Notes under the pieces: generated by a model
Database searches by the model: none
What the model saw: only the letters and a program-made list of their open reading frames with translations
What the model was told of the DNA's origin: nothing
Shown here: positions 29,846-41,116 of the stretch, piece by piece
How positions within the stretch are numbered: the stretch's first letter is position 1
Layout: every line of letters starts with the position of its first letter
Position numbers and translations under genes: made by a program
From: Naumovozyma dairenensis CBS 421
Lineage: Eukaryota; Ascomycota; Saccharomycetes; Saccharomycetales; Saccharomycetaceae
DNA: 64,000 bases
Assembly: GCF_000227115.2 (NCBI RefSeq)
Contig: NC_016479.1
Span: forward strand, 1,796,686-1,860,685
Direction: 5' to 3'

Positions 29846-32203
29846 ATGACTGAAGAAGGTGGATTTATACGCCCTTTACGGAAGACTAGAGCTAGAACAA
29901 GAAGTGCTAGAAAACAGATAAACTATTCGGAACTTAGTGATCATGAAGAACAGAAAACTTTGGTTAACCGCGATGATGATGATGATGCTGACGAGGAGAC
30001 TGTTTCTGATGTTATTGAGTTGAAGCAAGAGGATGAAGACGATGACGAGTACGTCGATGCTGTACCCTTGAAGACAGAAAATGAAGACAAGGATGATCTT
30101 GATGCATTAGTAAACGGAAAAGATACTGTTAACAACAATGACGATGATGATGATGATGATGAGCCTTTGAATAAGAAACGTAAAAGAAAGGCAACAAAGA
30201 AGGCCCCTACCAAAAAGAAGAAAAAAGCAGCTAAACCAAAAGTATCATACTACGAACGTACTACTAATAATTTATTCCTGCATCATCCAGAACTTAAACA
30301 GGTCTTCCCAGATCTAAATAATTCTACACCATACACAGCGGTAAGAGCCCGTCAACCAAATGACATGAGTATTAAATTATTACCCTTTCAATTAGAAGGG
30401 TTACATTGGTTGATTGCCCAAGAAGAAGGGAAATTTCAGGGTGGTATTCTTGCAGATGAAATGGGGATGGGTAAAACTATCCAAACCATCGCTTTATTAA
30501 TGCATGACACCACAAAAAGACCATCCTTAGTGGTGGCCCCCACAGTGGCCTTAGTACAATGGAAAAATGAAATTAATCAACATACTGATGGGAAATTGAA
30601 AACTTATATGTTTCATGGTACATCGAAAAATATCGACGTTAAAAAACTAAGTGAATTTGATGTCATTTTGACTACTTATTCAGTACTGGAATCCGTATTT
30701 AGGAAGCAAAATTATGGGTTTAAGAGGAAAGCAGGTTTGGTGAAAGAGCCTTCTCTTTTACATAATATGCAATTTTATCGTGTCATATTGGATGAAGCTC
30801 ATAATATTAAGGATAGACAAAGTAATACTGCAAGAGCTGTGAATTTTTTACAAACTAAGAAAAGATGGTGTTTGACTGGTACTCCTTTACAAAATAGAAT
30901 TGGCGAGATGTATTCATTGATTAGATTTTTGAATATTGATCCATTTGCCAAATATTTTTGTACTAAATGTGATTGTAATTCGAAAGATTGGAAATTCTCT
31001 GATAATATGCATTGTGACGTGTGTAATCATGTCCTGATGCAACATACAAATTTTTTCAATCATTTCATGTTGAAAAATATTCAAAAATTCGGTGTAGAGG
31101 GGCTCGGTTTAGAATCATTCAATAATATTCAAACTTTATTGAAAAACATTATGTTAAGAAGAACTAAAGTGGAAAGAGCTGATGACTTAGGGTTACCTCC
31201 AAGAATTGTCACTGTTAGAAGGGATTTCTTTAACGAAGAAGAAAAAGATCTTTACAGAAGTTTATATTCTGATTCTAAAAGGAAATATAATTCATACGTG
31301 GAAGAAGGTGTTGTGTTGAATAATTATGCTAACATTTTCTCTTTGATTACAAGAATGAGACAATTAGCTGATCATCCTGACTTAGTTTTGAAAAGATTAC
31401 ATGGTAATAAAAATGACATACAAGGCATTATTGTTTGTCAGTTATGTGACGATGAGGCAGAAGAACCAATAGAATCTAAATGTCATCATAAATTTTGCCG
31501 GCTGTGTATTAAAGAATACATTGAATCATTCATGGAAAATAATAACAATAAATTGGCATGTCCTGTGTGTCATATCGGTCTAAGTATTGATTTATCTCAG
31601 CCTGCGTTGGAAGTTGATATGGATACATTCAAGAAACAAAGCATTGTCAGTAGATTAAACATGAAGGGAACGTGGAGGTCATCAACAAAAATTGAAGCGT
31701 TGGTCGAAGAATTATATAAATCAAGGAGTCCTGTCCGGACAATAAAATCTATCGTGTTCTCACAATTCACAAGTATGTTAGATTTGATAGAATGGAGGTT
31801 GAAAAGAGCAGGTTTTGAAACTGTAAAACTTCAAGGTAGTATGTCTCCAACACAAAGAGATGAAACAATCAAATATTTCATGAATAATATCCATTGCGAA
31901 GTTTTCCTTGTCAGTTTAAAAGCAGGTGGTGTGGCCTTAAATCTTTGTGAAGCATCACAAGTTTTCCTTATGGATCCATGGTGGAACCCTAGTGTTGAAT
32001 GGCAGAGTGGTGATAGAGTTCATAGAATCGGTCAATTTAGACCTGTCAAAATTACAAGATTCTGTATCGAAGATAGTATTGAATCAAGAATCATAGAATT
32101 ACAAGAAAAGAAGGCAAATATGATTCATGCCACTATAAATCAAGATGAAGCTGCAATCAATAGATTGACTCCAGCTGATCTACAGTTCTTATTTAACAAT
32201 TAA
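29846..32203 (+). CDS. RAD16: Rad16, SNF2-family ATPase/RING protein of global genome repair
   Basis: Rad16 with Rad7 recognises UV damage in non-transcribed chromatin (GG-NER) and forms part of a ubiquitin ligase. The 785-residue protein (790 in S. cerevisiae) has an acidic, then Lys-rich N-terminus. The SNF2 helicase has Walker [10 protein letters not shown] near 205-212, DEAH near 315-318 and TGTPLQNR near 345. A C4 zinc motif (CTKCDC to CDVC, about 371-395) and a RING finger (CQLC to CPVC, about 530-572) are inserted between helicase lobes. The C-terminal lobe ends with [21 protein letters not shown]. All catalytic motifs are intact. It is convergent with LYS2. Confidence 0.97.
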   Translation: MTEEGGFIRPLRKTRARTRSARKQINYSELSDHEEQKTLVNRDDDDDADEETVSDVIELKQEDEDDDEYVDAVPLKTENEDKDDLDALVNGKDTVNNNDDDDDDDEPLNKKRKRKATKKAPTKKKKKAAKPKVSYYERTTNNLFLHHPELKQVFPDLNNSTPYTAVRARQPNDMSIKLLPFQLEGLHWLIAQEEGKFQGGILADEMGMGKTIQTIALLMHDTTKRPSLVVAPTVALVQWKNEINQHTDGKLKTYMFHGTSKNIDVKKLSEFDVILTTYSVLESVFRKQNYGFKRKAGLVKEPSLLHNMQFYRVILDEAHNIKDRQSNTARAVNFLQTKKRWCLTGTPLQNRIGEMYSLIRFLNIDPFAKYFCTKCDCNSKDWKFSDNMHCDVCNHVLMQHTNFFNHFMLKNIQKFGVEGLGLESFNNIQTLLKNIMLRRTKVERADDLGLPPRIVTVRRDFFNEEEKDLYRSLYSDSKRKYNSYVEEGVVLNNYANIFSLITRMRQLADHPDLVLKRLHGNKNDIQGIIVCQLCDDEAEEPIESKCHHKFCRLCIKEYIESFMENNNNKLACPVCHIGLSIDLSQPALEVDMDTFKKQSIVSRLNMKGTWRSSTKIEALVEELYKSRSPVRTIKSIVFSQFTSMLDLIEWRLKRAGFETVKLQGSMSPTQRDETIKYFMNNIHCEVFLVSLKAGGVALNLCEASQVFLMDPWWNPSVEWQSGDRVHRIGQFRPVKITRFCIEDSIESRIIELQEKKANMIHATINQDEAAINRLTPADLQFLFNN

Positions 32204-32460
32204 GCATCAACATGAGCTTAGGTTCTTATTTATTATAGACTACATATATATATATACATATTCATTTCAAAAGTTGGGTCAAAAAATTATAATTACATGT
32301 CTGTTTAGGAGTGCACTTTTTCAAAAGAGGAAACTGAATAGAGCTATGAATTGATATAAGTATTGAGTTTTATTAGTATGAATTTTTATATAGTACAGGA
32401 GGGGAAGATATTATGAATATTTCTATGCAAATCGTGAAATAAAAGTATAAAGTGTTTGGA
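32204..32460. other. Convergent RAD16/LYS2 3' region
   Basis: AT-rich spacer with a TA run at about 32243-32258; no gene seen. Confidence 0.5.
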
Positions 32461-35400
32461 TTAGGCAGTGACTGAACTGGAACGTGCACCAGCACCAGAT
32501 GAAACCAATTCAATTTGTTCTGAAGATACAGTAACTTTAGGCAATGGAGATTTCCCTTTACGTGGAGGTGCTGGTAGAAAGCCAACTATATTTAAGAAAG
32601 AAATGTAAATACCAATTTGTTCTGGAGTTGCTCCCATACCTGCAGTTCTATCGACGCCACTCCATTCAATGTCTCTTCTTAATGAAGTAACGGCATTAGT
32701 ATCATCTAATTCAGGAGCCTTTGTATTTTCAGGTAAATTATCAAGTACCATATGCAGTAATGGATATAGCGCATTATCTTCGTTCTTATCAATTACTGAA
32801 TGTTCTAAATCTTTAGCCCATGATTGATAATCTTCAATTTCAACATCATAACCATAGTCCTTCAAAGAATACAAGTAATCCTTGAAAAGAATACGTGGAT
32901 GAGCAGTAACGTGCGCCACAGTTAATTCATCGTCCTTTGGTGGGTTCAACGCAGTAGCAACAACAACTTGAGCTACTTGATCAACTGGAACCATATTAAC
33001 AGTATTATTAATAGCTGGAATCTTTCCTAATTGAACAGCACTCTTTAAACATCTTAATAAGAAGTCATCAGTATTTGAGGAACCGTTAGAAGAAGCACCG
33101 GTGACATAACCGGGTCTAACAATGCAACCACGAAGACCTCTTTCACCTGCACGTCTAATGATGTATTCAGCAGCCCATTTGGATTGACCATAGCCACCAC
33201 CTAAGCCCTTAGAAGAACCCATCAAATCATCTGACTCTAATATACCAGTCTTACCTTCAGATGATAATTTATCTGATAAGGAGAAATAATGCTCGGTATC
33301 CAATGTAGAGGTAGAAGACACAAAATCAAAGAATTTCGGTTTACCAGTAGCGGCTAAATTCATAACATTGATGGTAGAAATAACATTACTGTCTCTTAAT
33401 TTAGCATATGGATAGACCCAATGGACCAAAGCACCGTTGTGAATAATAACATCAATTTCGTTGGTTAAACGTTCCCATTTTTCATCACTTAAACCAAAGT
33501 TAACTTTTGATAGATCACCTAAAATAACCTCAATGTTATCAACAAAGTTAGCATTCCATGTACCGTAAGTTGTAGCAGCCTTTTGTAATCTAGCTAAACC
33601 AGCGACTTCATCCTTAGCACGAACATGAGCAAAGACTTTGAACTTATAGGGAGAGGAAGAACGGTTCAATATATTTGATAGAATATAAGAACCTAAGAAA
33701 CCAGTAGCACCTGTAACGAACACGTTTATAGTTTGTTGATTAGTAACTAATGAGGGAGCAATGAACTGTTCACGAGATGGATAGCTTTCTGGTAGACTAG
33801 CAACAAGATTTTTAGCGTCGGCAGCATAATCAGCGGTTTTTGAATTATCATCAATTAATTCATCAACACGTTTAGAATTTTTGATCTTTTCTATTTCATT
33901 GGCAAAAGCCTTTAAAGTTGGGTATTTGAAAACAGTTCCTAATGGTAAATCTATGTTCAACTTCTTTTTCAAAGTAAACATCATCTTGGTAGCTAAAATT
34001 GAATGACCACCTAAATCAAAGAATGAATCATCAGGAGAAACTGAAGGCGGGGTAGTAGGTAGGATACTTAGCCATAGATCTCTAACTTCACGTTCAACTG
34101 GAGTAAACTCAGTTTCATCAATATCTGACGCTGAGTTAGCGGCAACTAAGTTCAATTGCTTTGGAGTTGGAAATTGAAGCTTTGGTTTATCCACTTTACC
34201 ATTTGGATTCAAAGGTAATTTGTCCCATACAACAATTAATGAAGGCATGGCGTAACTAGCTAATCTCTTTTTCAAGAAAAGTTTAATATCTTTAGCCAAT
34301 AAATGATAACCAATTAAACCTTTGACAGTTGGATCTGAGGAAATATCTTCTGGAACAGGACTCTGGAATTTGGAAAGTTCTTCCTGTTTATCAAATCTTG
34401 GGACCATAAATGTAATCAATGTTGGTTCATTATCAGCATTCTTACGAACTAAAGTAATATTTTCTCTAACCAAAGGATGCTGAGAAATATGAGTATCAAT
34501 TTCACCCAGTTCAATTCTGAACCCACGGATTTTAACTTGGTCATCAGCACGACCACAACACTCACAATTCCCGTTTGGTAAATAACGACCCAGATCACCA
34601 GTTCTGTATAATCTATCTCTTGGACCAAACCAAAATTCTCTCCATGGTTCACCATGATCTTTATCCAAATAATTCCAATGATCTTTATCAACAAACCAAT
34701 TATTGACAAATTTTTCTTTGTTCAAATCTGGTAGTCCACGGTAACCTTCAGCTAATCCACCTGCTCTAACATAAATTTCACCGACTTCACCGACACCACA
34801 AATTTGAGTACGATCATTCCTATTGACAATCAACAATTGAACATTGAGCATACCTTTACCAGCAGGCATAACATCTTTCAATTTTTTCAAGAAGTTAGGA
34901 TCTTGATTCCTAGATTTAACCTCATAATAAGAAACAGCACGTTGAGTTTCAGTAGTACCATACATATTAACAATACAACAATTTTCTGCCAAAGTCTGTA
35001 ATCTTAAACAATCACGTTTAGTCAAGATATCTCCAACAAAAAAAGCATGATGTAACTTTGGGAATGGAGTAACAGCTTGAGCAGTCAATAATTGACCCAT
35101 AGCAGGAGTCAAATGAGTCACGGTACATTCATACTTACCCATCCATTCGGCTAATTTCCCTGGAGTACCGATATCATCTTGAGTAGGAACGTATAATTGA
35201 GCACCCAAGAATAATGGAGTGAACATATCTCTTTGGATTGGATCATGAGCGATACCACTTAACATTGTAAATTTATCATTTGAGCTTAGATTGAATTGTT
35301 TGGACATCCAATTGAAATAATAAGCTAAGGAGAAGTGTCTACCTAGAACACCCTTTGGGATACCTTCAGAACCAGATGTGAATGATAGAGTAGGGTTAGA

Positions 35401-36633
35401 ATCTGGACCAACGACGACACCAGAACGTGTATCTTTCAAATGTTCATATGGAGCTAAAACATCATTGGTAGGGTCGATGGAACCTTGAATGGAACCATCA
35501 TCTTGAATGGCAATAGATGGGATACGACTAATGACTACCAGTTCATTTGTAATGTAATCTTCTACTAGTTGATCTAATTGGCCAGCAGATCTAATGACGA
35601 TCAATCCGCGTGGTTTAGCGACTCCTAAGTAAATAGTTTGTCTTGCCGGTGGGTAAGCAGGATCAATTACTGAGAATGTGGCACCAGCTTTCAATACACC
35701 CATGACACATACCATTAAATCGACACCCCTGGAGGAATAAATCATGACGACGTCACCTCTCTTGATACCAGTTTGAATTAAATAATGTGCTACTATGTTA
35801 GAGGCTCTGTTAATCTCTTGATATGTGAAAATACGTGATTTGTTATTTGTTGAGGATGGAGTCTCGACGACACAAGTTCGTTCTGGGAATTTATCAGCAT
35901 TATCTTGGAAGATATCATGGATACAACCTACAAACCCGCACCAATCTAAGTTAGCCTTCGGATCTGGTAGGGCAGTAGCAGAGGTTGGTGTCACTAAGGA
36001 TACTTTAGTTATGGTTAATGATGGATCCAATAGGACAGCAGATAAGAATTGAATGAATTGATCTGCTAAGATTTGAATTCTCTCTGATGAGTATAATAGT
36101 TTGTTGTAAGTAATTTGTAGGATATGACCGTCAAGTGAGATTAAGTTGAAAGCCAAATCTAATAGATGATGTTTAAATTGGGCTAAATCGATTGAGAATT
36201 CATCTTTTAAAAATGCTAAACGGAATAATTGTGGAGCCTTCTCTAGATCTTGTTGAACTTGAATTTCCTCTGCTAATGTATCAAAGGAAATATCTGTAGC
36301 ATCTTTATCTAATGACTCTAATTCATTGGAGATGACGGTATATAATTCCTGGAATGATAAAGTCGGTTGAATAGTAAACCTTAGTACTTTATTGTTTGTG
36401 ACGTATAGGACAATATCAGCATCACCGGATAATCTATACAGTAAAGCAGTCCAAACTGCTAATGCGACAATATATCTGTCTGTGAATGTGGAATGGGCCA
36501 AATCAAGTTGTGGAATTTGTAATGAATAATCAGCTTGTTCGGAAAGTGGCTCATTTTGAGGACGTAAGTAATCGTGTGGTAAGACAGTTAAGGTAGGGTT
36601 ATCCAACCTTTGCATCCAAGCTGAACTTGACAT
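32461..36633 (-). CDS. LYS2: Alpha-aminoadipate reductase
   Basis: Lys2 activates and reduces alpha-aminoadipate to the semialdehyde in fungal lysine synthesis. The 1390 residues (1392 in S. cerevisiae) are arranged as an N-terminal region, an adenylation domain with the core TSGSEGIPKGVLG near 413-425, a carrier domain with DLGGHS near 872-877 whose serine receives phosphopantetheine from Lys5, and a NADPH reductase domain with VTGATGFLGSYIL near 970-982 and a YGQSKWAAE catalytic motif. All signature residues are present. A Lys14-type site lies 331 bases upstream of the start, consistent with control by adipate semialdehyde. Confidence 0.98.
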   Translation of the reverse strand: MSSSAWMQRLDNPTLTVLPHDYLRPQNEPLSEQADYSLQIPQLDLAHSTFTDRYIVALAVWTALLYRLSGDADIVLYVTNNKVLRFTIQPTLSFQELYTVISNELESLDKDATDISFDTLAEEIQVQQDLEKAPQLFRLAFLKDEFSIDLAQFKHHLLDLAFNLISLDGHILQITYNKLLYSSERIQILADQFIQFLSAVLLDPSLTITKVSLVTPTSATALPDPKANLDWCGFVGCIHDIFQDNADKFPERTCVVETPSSTNNKSRIFTYQEINRASNIVAHYLIQTGIKRGDVVMIYSSRGVDLMVCVMGVLKAGATFSVIDPAYPPARQTIYLGVAKPRGLIVIRSAGQLDQLVEDYITNELVVISRIPSIAIQDDGSIQGSIDPTNDVLAPYEHLKDTRSGVVVGPDSNPTLSFTSGSEGIPKGVLGRHFSLAYYFNWMSKQFNLSSNDKFTMLSGIAHDPIQRDMFTPLFLGAQLYVPTQDDIGTPGKLAEWMGKYECTVTHLTPAMGQLLTAQAVTPFPKLHHAFFVGDILTKRDCLRLQTLAENCCIVNMYGTTETQRAVSYYEVKSRNQDPNFLKKLKDVMPAGKGMLNVQLLIVNRNDRTQICGVGEVGEIYVRAGGLAEGYRGLPDLNKEKFVNNWFVDKDHWNYLDKDHGEPWREFWFGPRDRLYRTGDLGRYLPNGNCECCGRADDQVKIRGFRIELGEIDTHISQHPLVRENITLVRKNADNEPTLITFMVPRFDKQEELSKFQSPVPEDISSDPTVKGLIGYHLLAKDIKLFLKKRLASYAMPSLIVVWDKLPLNPNGKVDKPKLQFPTPKQLNLVAANSASDIDETEFTPVEREVRDLWLSILPTTPPSVSPDDSFFDLGGHSILATKMMFTLKKKLNIDLPLGTVFKYPTLKAFANEIEKIKNSKRVDELIDDNSKTADYAADAKNLVASLPESYPSREQFIAPSLVTNQQTINVFVTGATGFLGSYILSNILNRSSSPYKFKVFAHVRAKDEVAGLARLQKAATTYGTWNANFVDNIEVILGDLSKVNFGLSDEKWERLTNEIDVIIHNGALVHWVYPYAKLRDSNVISTINVMNLAATGKPKFFDFVSSTSTLDTEHYFSLSDKLSSEGKTGILESDDLMGSSKGLGGGYGQSKWAAEYIIRRAGERGLRGCIVRPGYVTGASSNGSSNTDDFLLRCLKSAVQLGKIPAINNTVNMVPVDQVAQVVVATALNPPKDDELTVAHVTAHPRILFKDYLYSLKDYGYDVEIEDYQSWAKDLEHSVIDKNEDNALYPLLHMVLDNLPENTKAPELDDTNAVTSLRRDIEWSGVDRTAGMGATPEQIGIYISFLNIVGFLPAPPRKGKSPLPKVTVSSEQIELVSSGAGARSSSVTA

Positions 36634-37310
36634 TTTTTTGTTTTATAAGCAATTAAAACTTGTGAATAGTTTCTTGTTTAGCTTCTTCTGTATGAGTAAT
36701 CTACTATGAAACTAATTAGAGAGAAATTATGTAAAGAATGAATACATCGTGTAAAAAGGTTATAATAGATGGCAAATATATATACATGAGATCCTCTAAA
36801 GTAAATTCGAGAGCAATGGTTCTCGGGGACTTCAATATGACTGAGTCTTACCAGTTAAAAATCCTTTGGAATTTCACCATCATGTTGCTCGAAGACTAAA
36901 AACTGTGATTCATTTTCTTGGAAATCTGTCAACTTCCTTCGGATTAATAAAAATGAAGCATATTCCAACGGAATTTGTTGTGAAGCGGCGCTGCGGGAAG
37001 CCTTTTATTTTGCAGTGTCGACGACTCAGCTGGAGAGAGAGAGAGAGAGAGAAAACGAGTGAGTGAGCCGCGTCAGTAACGAAATTTTTTGGGAGCTCGA
37101 ACGTCACAAGGTGAACGAACCTTCCCTACGGAATCGAATAAATATACTCAATGGTTCATACAAACGTTTCAGACATAATACAGATAGTTTTTGTTCTGCT
37201 ATAATAGCTCTAGGTGTGAGTAAAAATAGTTATTGAAGTGAAAGATTATTTAAAGACAAAATAAAAATGAAATTTATAATCTTAGAAAGAAAATATAGGC
37301 AGACATCTCA
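36634..37310. promoter_or_regulatory. LYS2 promoter region
   Basis: Besides the Lys14-type sites, this 677-base region has a TATATATA block near 36776-36785 (about 145 bases from the ATG) and a GA-repeat at about 37034-37054. No gene is seen. Confidence 0.55.
36964..36972. promoter_or_regulatory. Lys14 site in the LYS2 promoter
   Basis: TCCAACGGA is a perfect match to the Lys14 consensus TCCRNYGGA, 331-339 bases upstream of the LYS2 ATG. Two one-mismatch versions, TCCTTCGGA at 36935-36943 and TCCTTTGGA at 36862-36870, lie nearer the gene. Confidence 0.65.
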
Positions 37311-39365
37311 TCACAATGGGGGTCTGTTCAATGGAGAATAAAGTTTCCTTCCTTCGTAAAACTCAATCACCTTTTCTACCCTCTTAGCTAGACCCTCTGG
37401 AACGAAATCGAAGAATTTGAATGCGCCTGTACCTTTACAAGAAACACCAAATCTATCAATACCAAAATGGGCGTGTGAATAATTACCCCATCCCAATGTA
37501 GCGGCTACTTCAACTGATAAGATAGGTACACCATCTGGTAACATTGATAATTGGTATTCTTTACTTTGACGGTTAAAAGTATGGAAATCTGGTAATGAAA
37601 CAACACGAACTTTTCTTTTATTGGTGACACTCTCAGCGAGTTTTTTGGCGGTTTCTACACATAGTGAGACTTCTGATCCTGTAGAAACAAGAATAACGTC
37701 AGGATCTTCAACATCATGAATTATATAACCACCTTTGCATGCCTTGGTAATAGAACTTCCTTCTAGCTGTGGGACATTTTGTCTTGTTAATGCAATAATA
37801 CTTGGAGTATGTTTGGATTCAATAGACATCTTGTACGCAGCAGAGACTTCATTACCATCAGCGGGTCTCCAAACTTGGATGTTTGGTAAAGCTCTAAAAT
37901 GTGTTAATGTTTCAATCGGTTGATGAGTTGGTCCATCTTCACCTAATCCAATAGAATCATGTGTGGCAACCCAAATTACAGGGTATCCAGATAAAGCAGC
38001 CAATCTTACAGCACCTGCACCATATGAAACAAAATTTAAGAACGTGCCACCAAATGGTCTATAATTAGCACCAAATGCAGCAATACCATTCATAATAGCA
38101 CCCATACCATGCTCTCTAACACCGTATCTAATATATCTTCCTGAATAATCACCCAATCCTGTCGAAGGTGGTTGGAAATCAATAGCATGTTCCCATCTTG
38201 TTAAAGTTGATGGAGTCAAATCAGCTGATCCACCAATCAATTCAGGCAATTCAAAGTTAATCTTCTCTAACACTGCTTGAGATAATTTTCTTGTTGCCAA
38301 AGCAGAATCAGTAGGTTTATAAGTTGGTAATTTTTCATCCCAATTTGGAGGCAAATCACCATTTAATCTTCTTGCTAATTCTTTACCTAAATCTGGATAA
38401 TCTTTTTGATATTGTTCAAATAATCTATCCCATTCTTCATTCAACTTCTTCCCTGGATCAGTAATATCCCTCTTGAACAAATCATAAACTTCTTGAGGTA
38501 CAACAAATGATTTTTCAGGATCAAATCCGAATTTCTTTTTCAATTGTTTAACATCATCAGGTTTCAAAGCAGTCCCATGAACAGCACCAGTACCTTGTTG
38601 TAATGAACCATACCCAATTATTGTCTTCACTTTAATCAAAGTAGGCTTCTCCTTATTAGCCTTTGCTTTCTCTAATGCTTCAGAAAATGAATCCAAATCA
38701 TCATCTCCCTTTTCGACCGTCAAAACTTCCCAACCATAAGCTTCATATCTTTTCAAAACATCTTCAGTGAAGGAGACAGCAGTATCACCATCAATAGAGA
38801 TTTGATTATCATCATAAATGGCAATCAAATTACCTAATTGTAAATGACCAGCCAATGAGCAAGCCTCTGAGGAAACACCTTCTTGTAAACAACCATCACC
38901 CAAAAACGCAAAGGTATAAGAATCAGAAATGGTAAAATTTGGCTTATTATAAGTAGCAGCAAAATTAGCTTGAGCAATAGCCAACCCAACAGCATTAGAA
39001 ATACCTTGTCCCAATGGACCAGTAGTCAATTCGATCCCTGGAAGACCATATTCTGGATGTCCGGGAGTCTTTGAGTTCAATTGTCTGAAATGTTTTAAAT
39101 CATCCAAGGTGAAATCATAGCCAGTCAAGTGCAATAAAGAATATAGTAAAGCACATGCATGACCGTTAGATAAGACAAATCGATCACGGTTGATCCAGTT
39201 TGGATTAGATGGATTTAAACGCAATTGTTTCCATACTACGTGTGCAGCTGGTGCCAAACCTAGGGGAGCACCTGGATGACCGGAATTGGCACTGGCTACT
39301 TGATCTACGGAAAGTACTCTGACTGTCCTGATAGCTAATCTATCGATATCTGAATATTGGGGCAT
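37311..39365 (-). CDS. TKL2: Transketolase (Tkl2-type)
   Basis: Transketolase moves two-carbon units in the non-oxidative pentose phosphate pathway using thiamine diphosphate and Mg2+. The 684 residues include ANSGHPGAPLG near 27-37, the ThDP motif GDGCLQEG to an asparagine about 30 residues later (YDDNQISIDGD), the conserved GGSADLTPS and the pyrimidine-site segment EDGPTHQPIE. Several blocks (GSLQQGT, EEWDRLFEQY, LARRLNGDLP) are closer to S. cerevisiae Tkl2 than to Tkl1, and the position after LYS2 is that of TKL2 (YBR117C). Stress-response elements upstream fit the stress-induced behaviour of TKL2. Confidence 0.93.
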   Translation of the reverse strand: MPQYSDIDRLAIRTVRVLSVDQVASANSGHPGAPLGLAPAAHVVWKQLRLNPSNPNWINRDRFVLSNGHACALLYSLLHLTGYDFTLDDLKHFRQLNSKTPGHPEYGLPGIELTTGPLGQGISNAVGLAIAQANFAATYNKPNFTISDSYTFAFLGDGCLQEGVSSEACSLAGHLQLGNLIAIYDDNQISIDGDTAVSFTEDVLKRYEAYGWEVLTVEKGDDDLDSFSEALEKAKANKEKPTLIKVKTIIGYGSLQQGTGAVHGTALKPDDVKQLKKKFGFDPEKSFVVPQEVYDLFKRDITDPGKKLNEEWDRLFEQYQKDYPDLGKELARRLNGDLPPNWDEKLPTYKPTDSALATRKLSQAVLEKINFELPELIGGSADLTPSTLTRWEHAIDFQPPSTGLGDYSGRYIRYGVREHGMGAIMNGIAAFGANYRPFGGTFLNFVSYGAGAVRLAALSGYPVIWVATHDSIGLGEDGPTHQPIETLTHFRALPNIQVWRPADGNEVSAAYKMSIESKHTPSIIALTRQNVPQLEGSSITKACKGGYIIHDVEDPDVILVSTGSEVSLCVETAKKLAESVTNKRKVRVVSLPDFHTFNRQSKEYQLSMLPDGVPILSVEVAATLGWGNYSHAHFGIDRFGVSCKGTGAFKFFDFVPEGLAKRVEKVIEFYEGRKLYSPLNRPPL

Positions 39366-40721
39366 ATTTTTGTATTGCTGATAGTTTTCTTCGAATATCT
39401 AGAGCACTTTTTTTTTTCATCAACAAAAATATATATGTATATTACGTTTCTGATCCCCTTGTTCTTTATATAGTTTGATGTGGGCTAGATACTACATGTG
39501 AAGGGACATTCATCCACATACGTAGAAATAAGATGATTTGAGTATTGTATAGTATAATAGAGTTCCCTTAGGGGCACTCATTGGTCGAAACCACATTTCT
39601 CAGCCATATGTTGTAGATCAAGCATTTGAATAATTTCCAGACATATCTTGTTGGGGGGCATGAGCAATTGACATGTCGTTATTATCCTATTCATGGGGTG
39701 CTTGTTCTCGTTTTAGATTCTGTCCCGTGAGAGAAAAGGGGACTTTAGACGCTTCGGGCCCCTAATTGGGAAGTGCGTGATTGTGTCATCTTTAGTGATA
39801 TACATTGTTGTGTTCTACACAAGTACGTAAACGGAAAATAGACAGAAGAGAGACACTTTACCCTTTATTCTCGTCTGACTTTTGAGATACATATTTATCG
39901 TAGCATTTTGGTTATTCTCTGTTTTGTTCCGAAAACCCGCCAAAATGTGAAGAGTACAAATTGTCCCCGGATTGAAGAAACCCAAAAGGAAAAGAGAATT
40001 TGTTCGCTACTATTTTCTACGGACATAACAAACTTTACAAACACGTAGGTTTTAATCTGGTTGAATTACTTACCTTATAAATATAATATAAACTAAGTTA
40101 GATATTAAGAAACGTTCCTTGTATTAAAAACACACTTTCTTTATATTATTCTCTTCCAATATAGTGAAAGCATTTTCACCTGGAAACGCCATTTTCTGTT
40201 ACCCATCGTAACCATGAATTCAGGCTGTCATTAATTCGAAATTCATCAGAATTGGTTGCAAGTCTTCACTCCCTTTTATGTTCTATTAGTGTTATCTTGT
40301 AAAGGTAATTAATCTACATTAAGGGTGCATTGTGTACAGATGTTATGTACCACCTCTCGATACCCCCATCTACGTATGTACACAGGTCGGACAGACGTGT
40401 GGCCATTTTCAGCTGTTCCAAAACCTGAAGATGCGTTGTTCTCCGATGTTTTTTCTGTCCATCGGCTTACCAGGTTTCTCAAAGTGGCCACAAAAATGGC
40501 CACACCTCTGTCCCATCTGGGTACTAACTAGCCACCACATACCCGTCTGTTATCGATACCTCTTCTCGTTTCTTTTATTATCACATCCTAGAACTTAACT
40601 CCTCGTCTTTTATTTTCTAAGGGATTCGTATTGACTACGACAAAAAGAGACCTGTACAGTATGTCCACAGTAAAAATGCTGTCCATTTAATGTGACAAAA
40701 AAAAAGTAGTTCATATCAGTG
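39366..40721. promoter_or_regulatory. TKL2 upstream region up to the retroelement
   Basis: This 1.35-kb region holds the TKL2 promoter and a perfect palindromic pair GTGGCCA/TGGCCAC at 40484-40503, with another GTGGCCA at 40399-40405. Frames at 40309-40598 have no recognisable content. Nothing else is recognised. Confidence 0.5.
39455..39763 (-). promoter_or_regulatory. STRE cluster and TATA box in the TKL2 promoter
   Basis: Four AGGGG/CCCCT stress-response elements (Msn2/Msn4 sites) lie at 39455-39459, 39570-39574, 39737-39741 and 39759-39763, with TATATAA (minus strand) at 39466-39472 about 100 bases before the ATG. Confidence 0.6.
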
Positions 40722-41116
40722 ATATATTTTTATGACCGAAAATAAGAAACGACACACAATTGGTGATGCTTGGGTTTGGGGATGAATGGACGACAGAGGC
40801 ATTGTATTACATAAATGGATAGGACATGAGAGATAGAGTAACATATTATGAACAGAGAAACATTAGAAGAAAGAGAAGAAAGCAAAAGAGATGAAAAGTT
40901 CTTTTACGGGTTATTACTGTAGGCGACGTGACGGAAGAGGCGGTCGAAAGCAATGGAAATGAATAATTCATGGCTATGTAGCAAGAGGAACTTCTAGGTG
41001 ATATATCTAAAAGTTCGTCTTCTTTTAAATATGTTTAGATAAGAAAAAAATCAAGGAATAAATATATTATTAAATTAGAACCCTTTGTGTCACGGTATAA
41101 TTCCTATTATCTTACA
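40722..41116 (+). repeat. Putative LTR of the Ty3/gypsy-like element (5' boundary uncertain)
   Basis: The 3' end is set at ACA (41116), two bases before a primer-binding site. The first 174 bases (40722-40895) recur in inverted orientation at 42335-42506 with roughly 93 percent identity, which shows that it is a dispersed repeat. The 5' boundary may lie up to about 15 bases further left. Confidence 0.6.
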
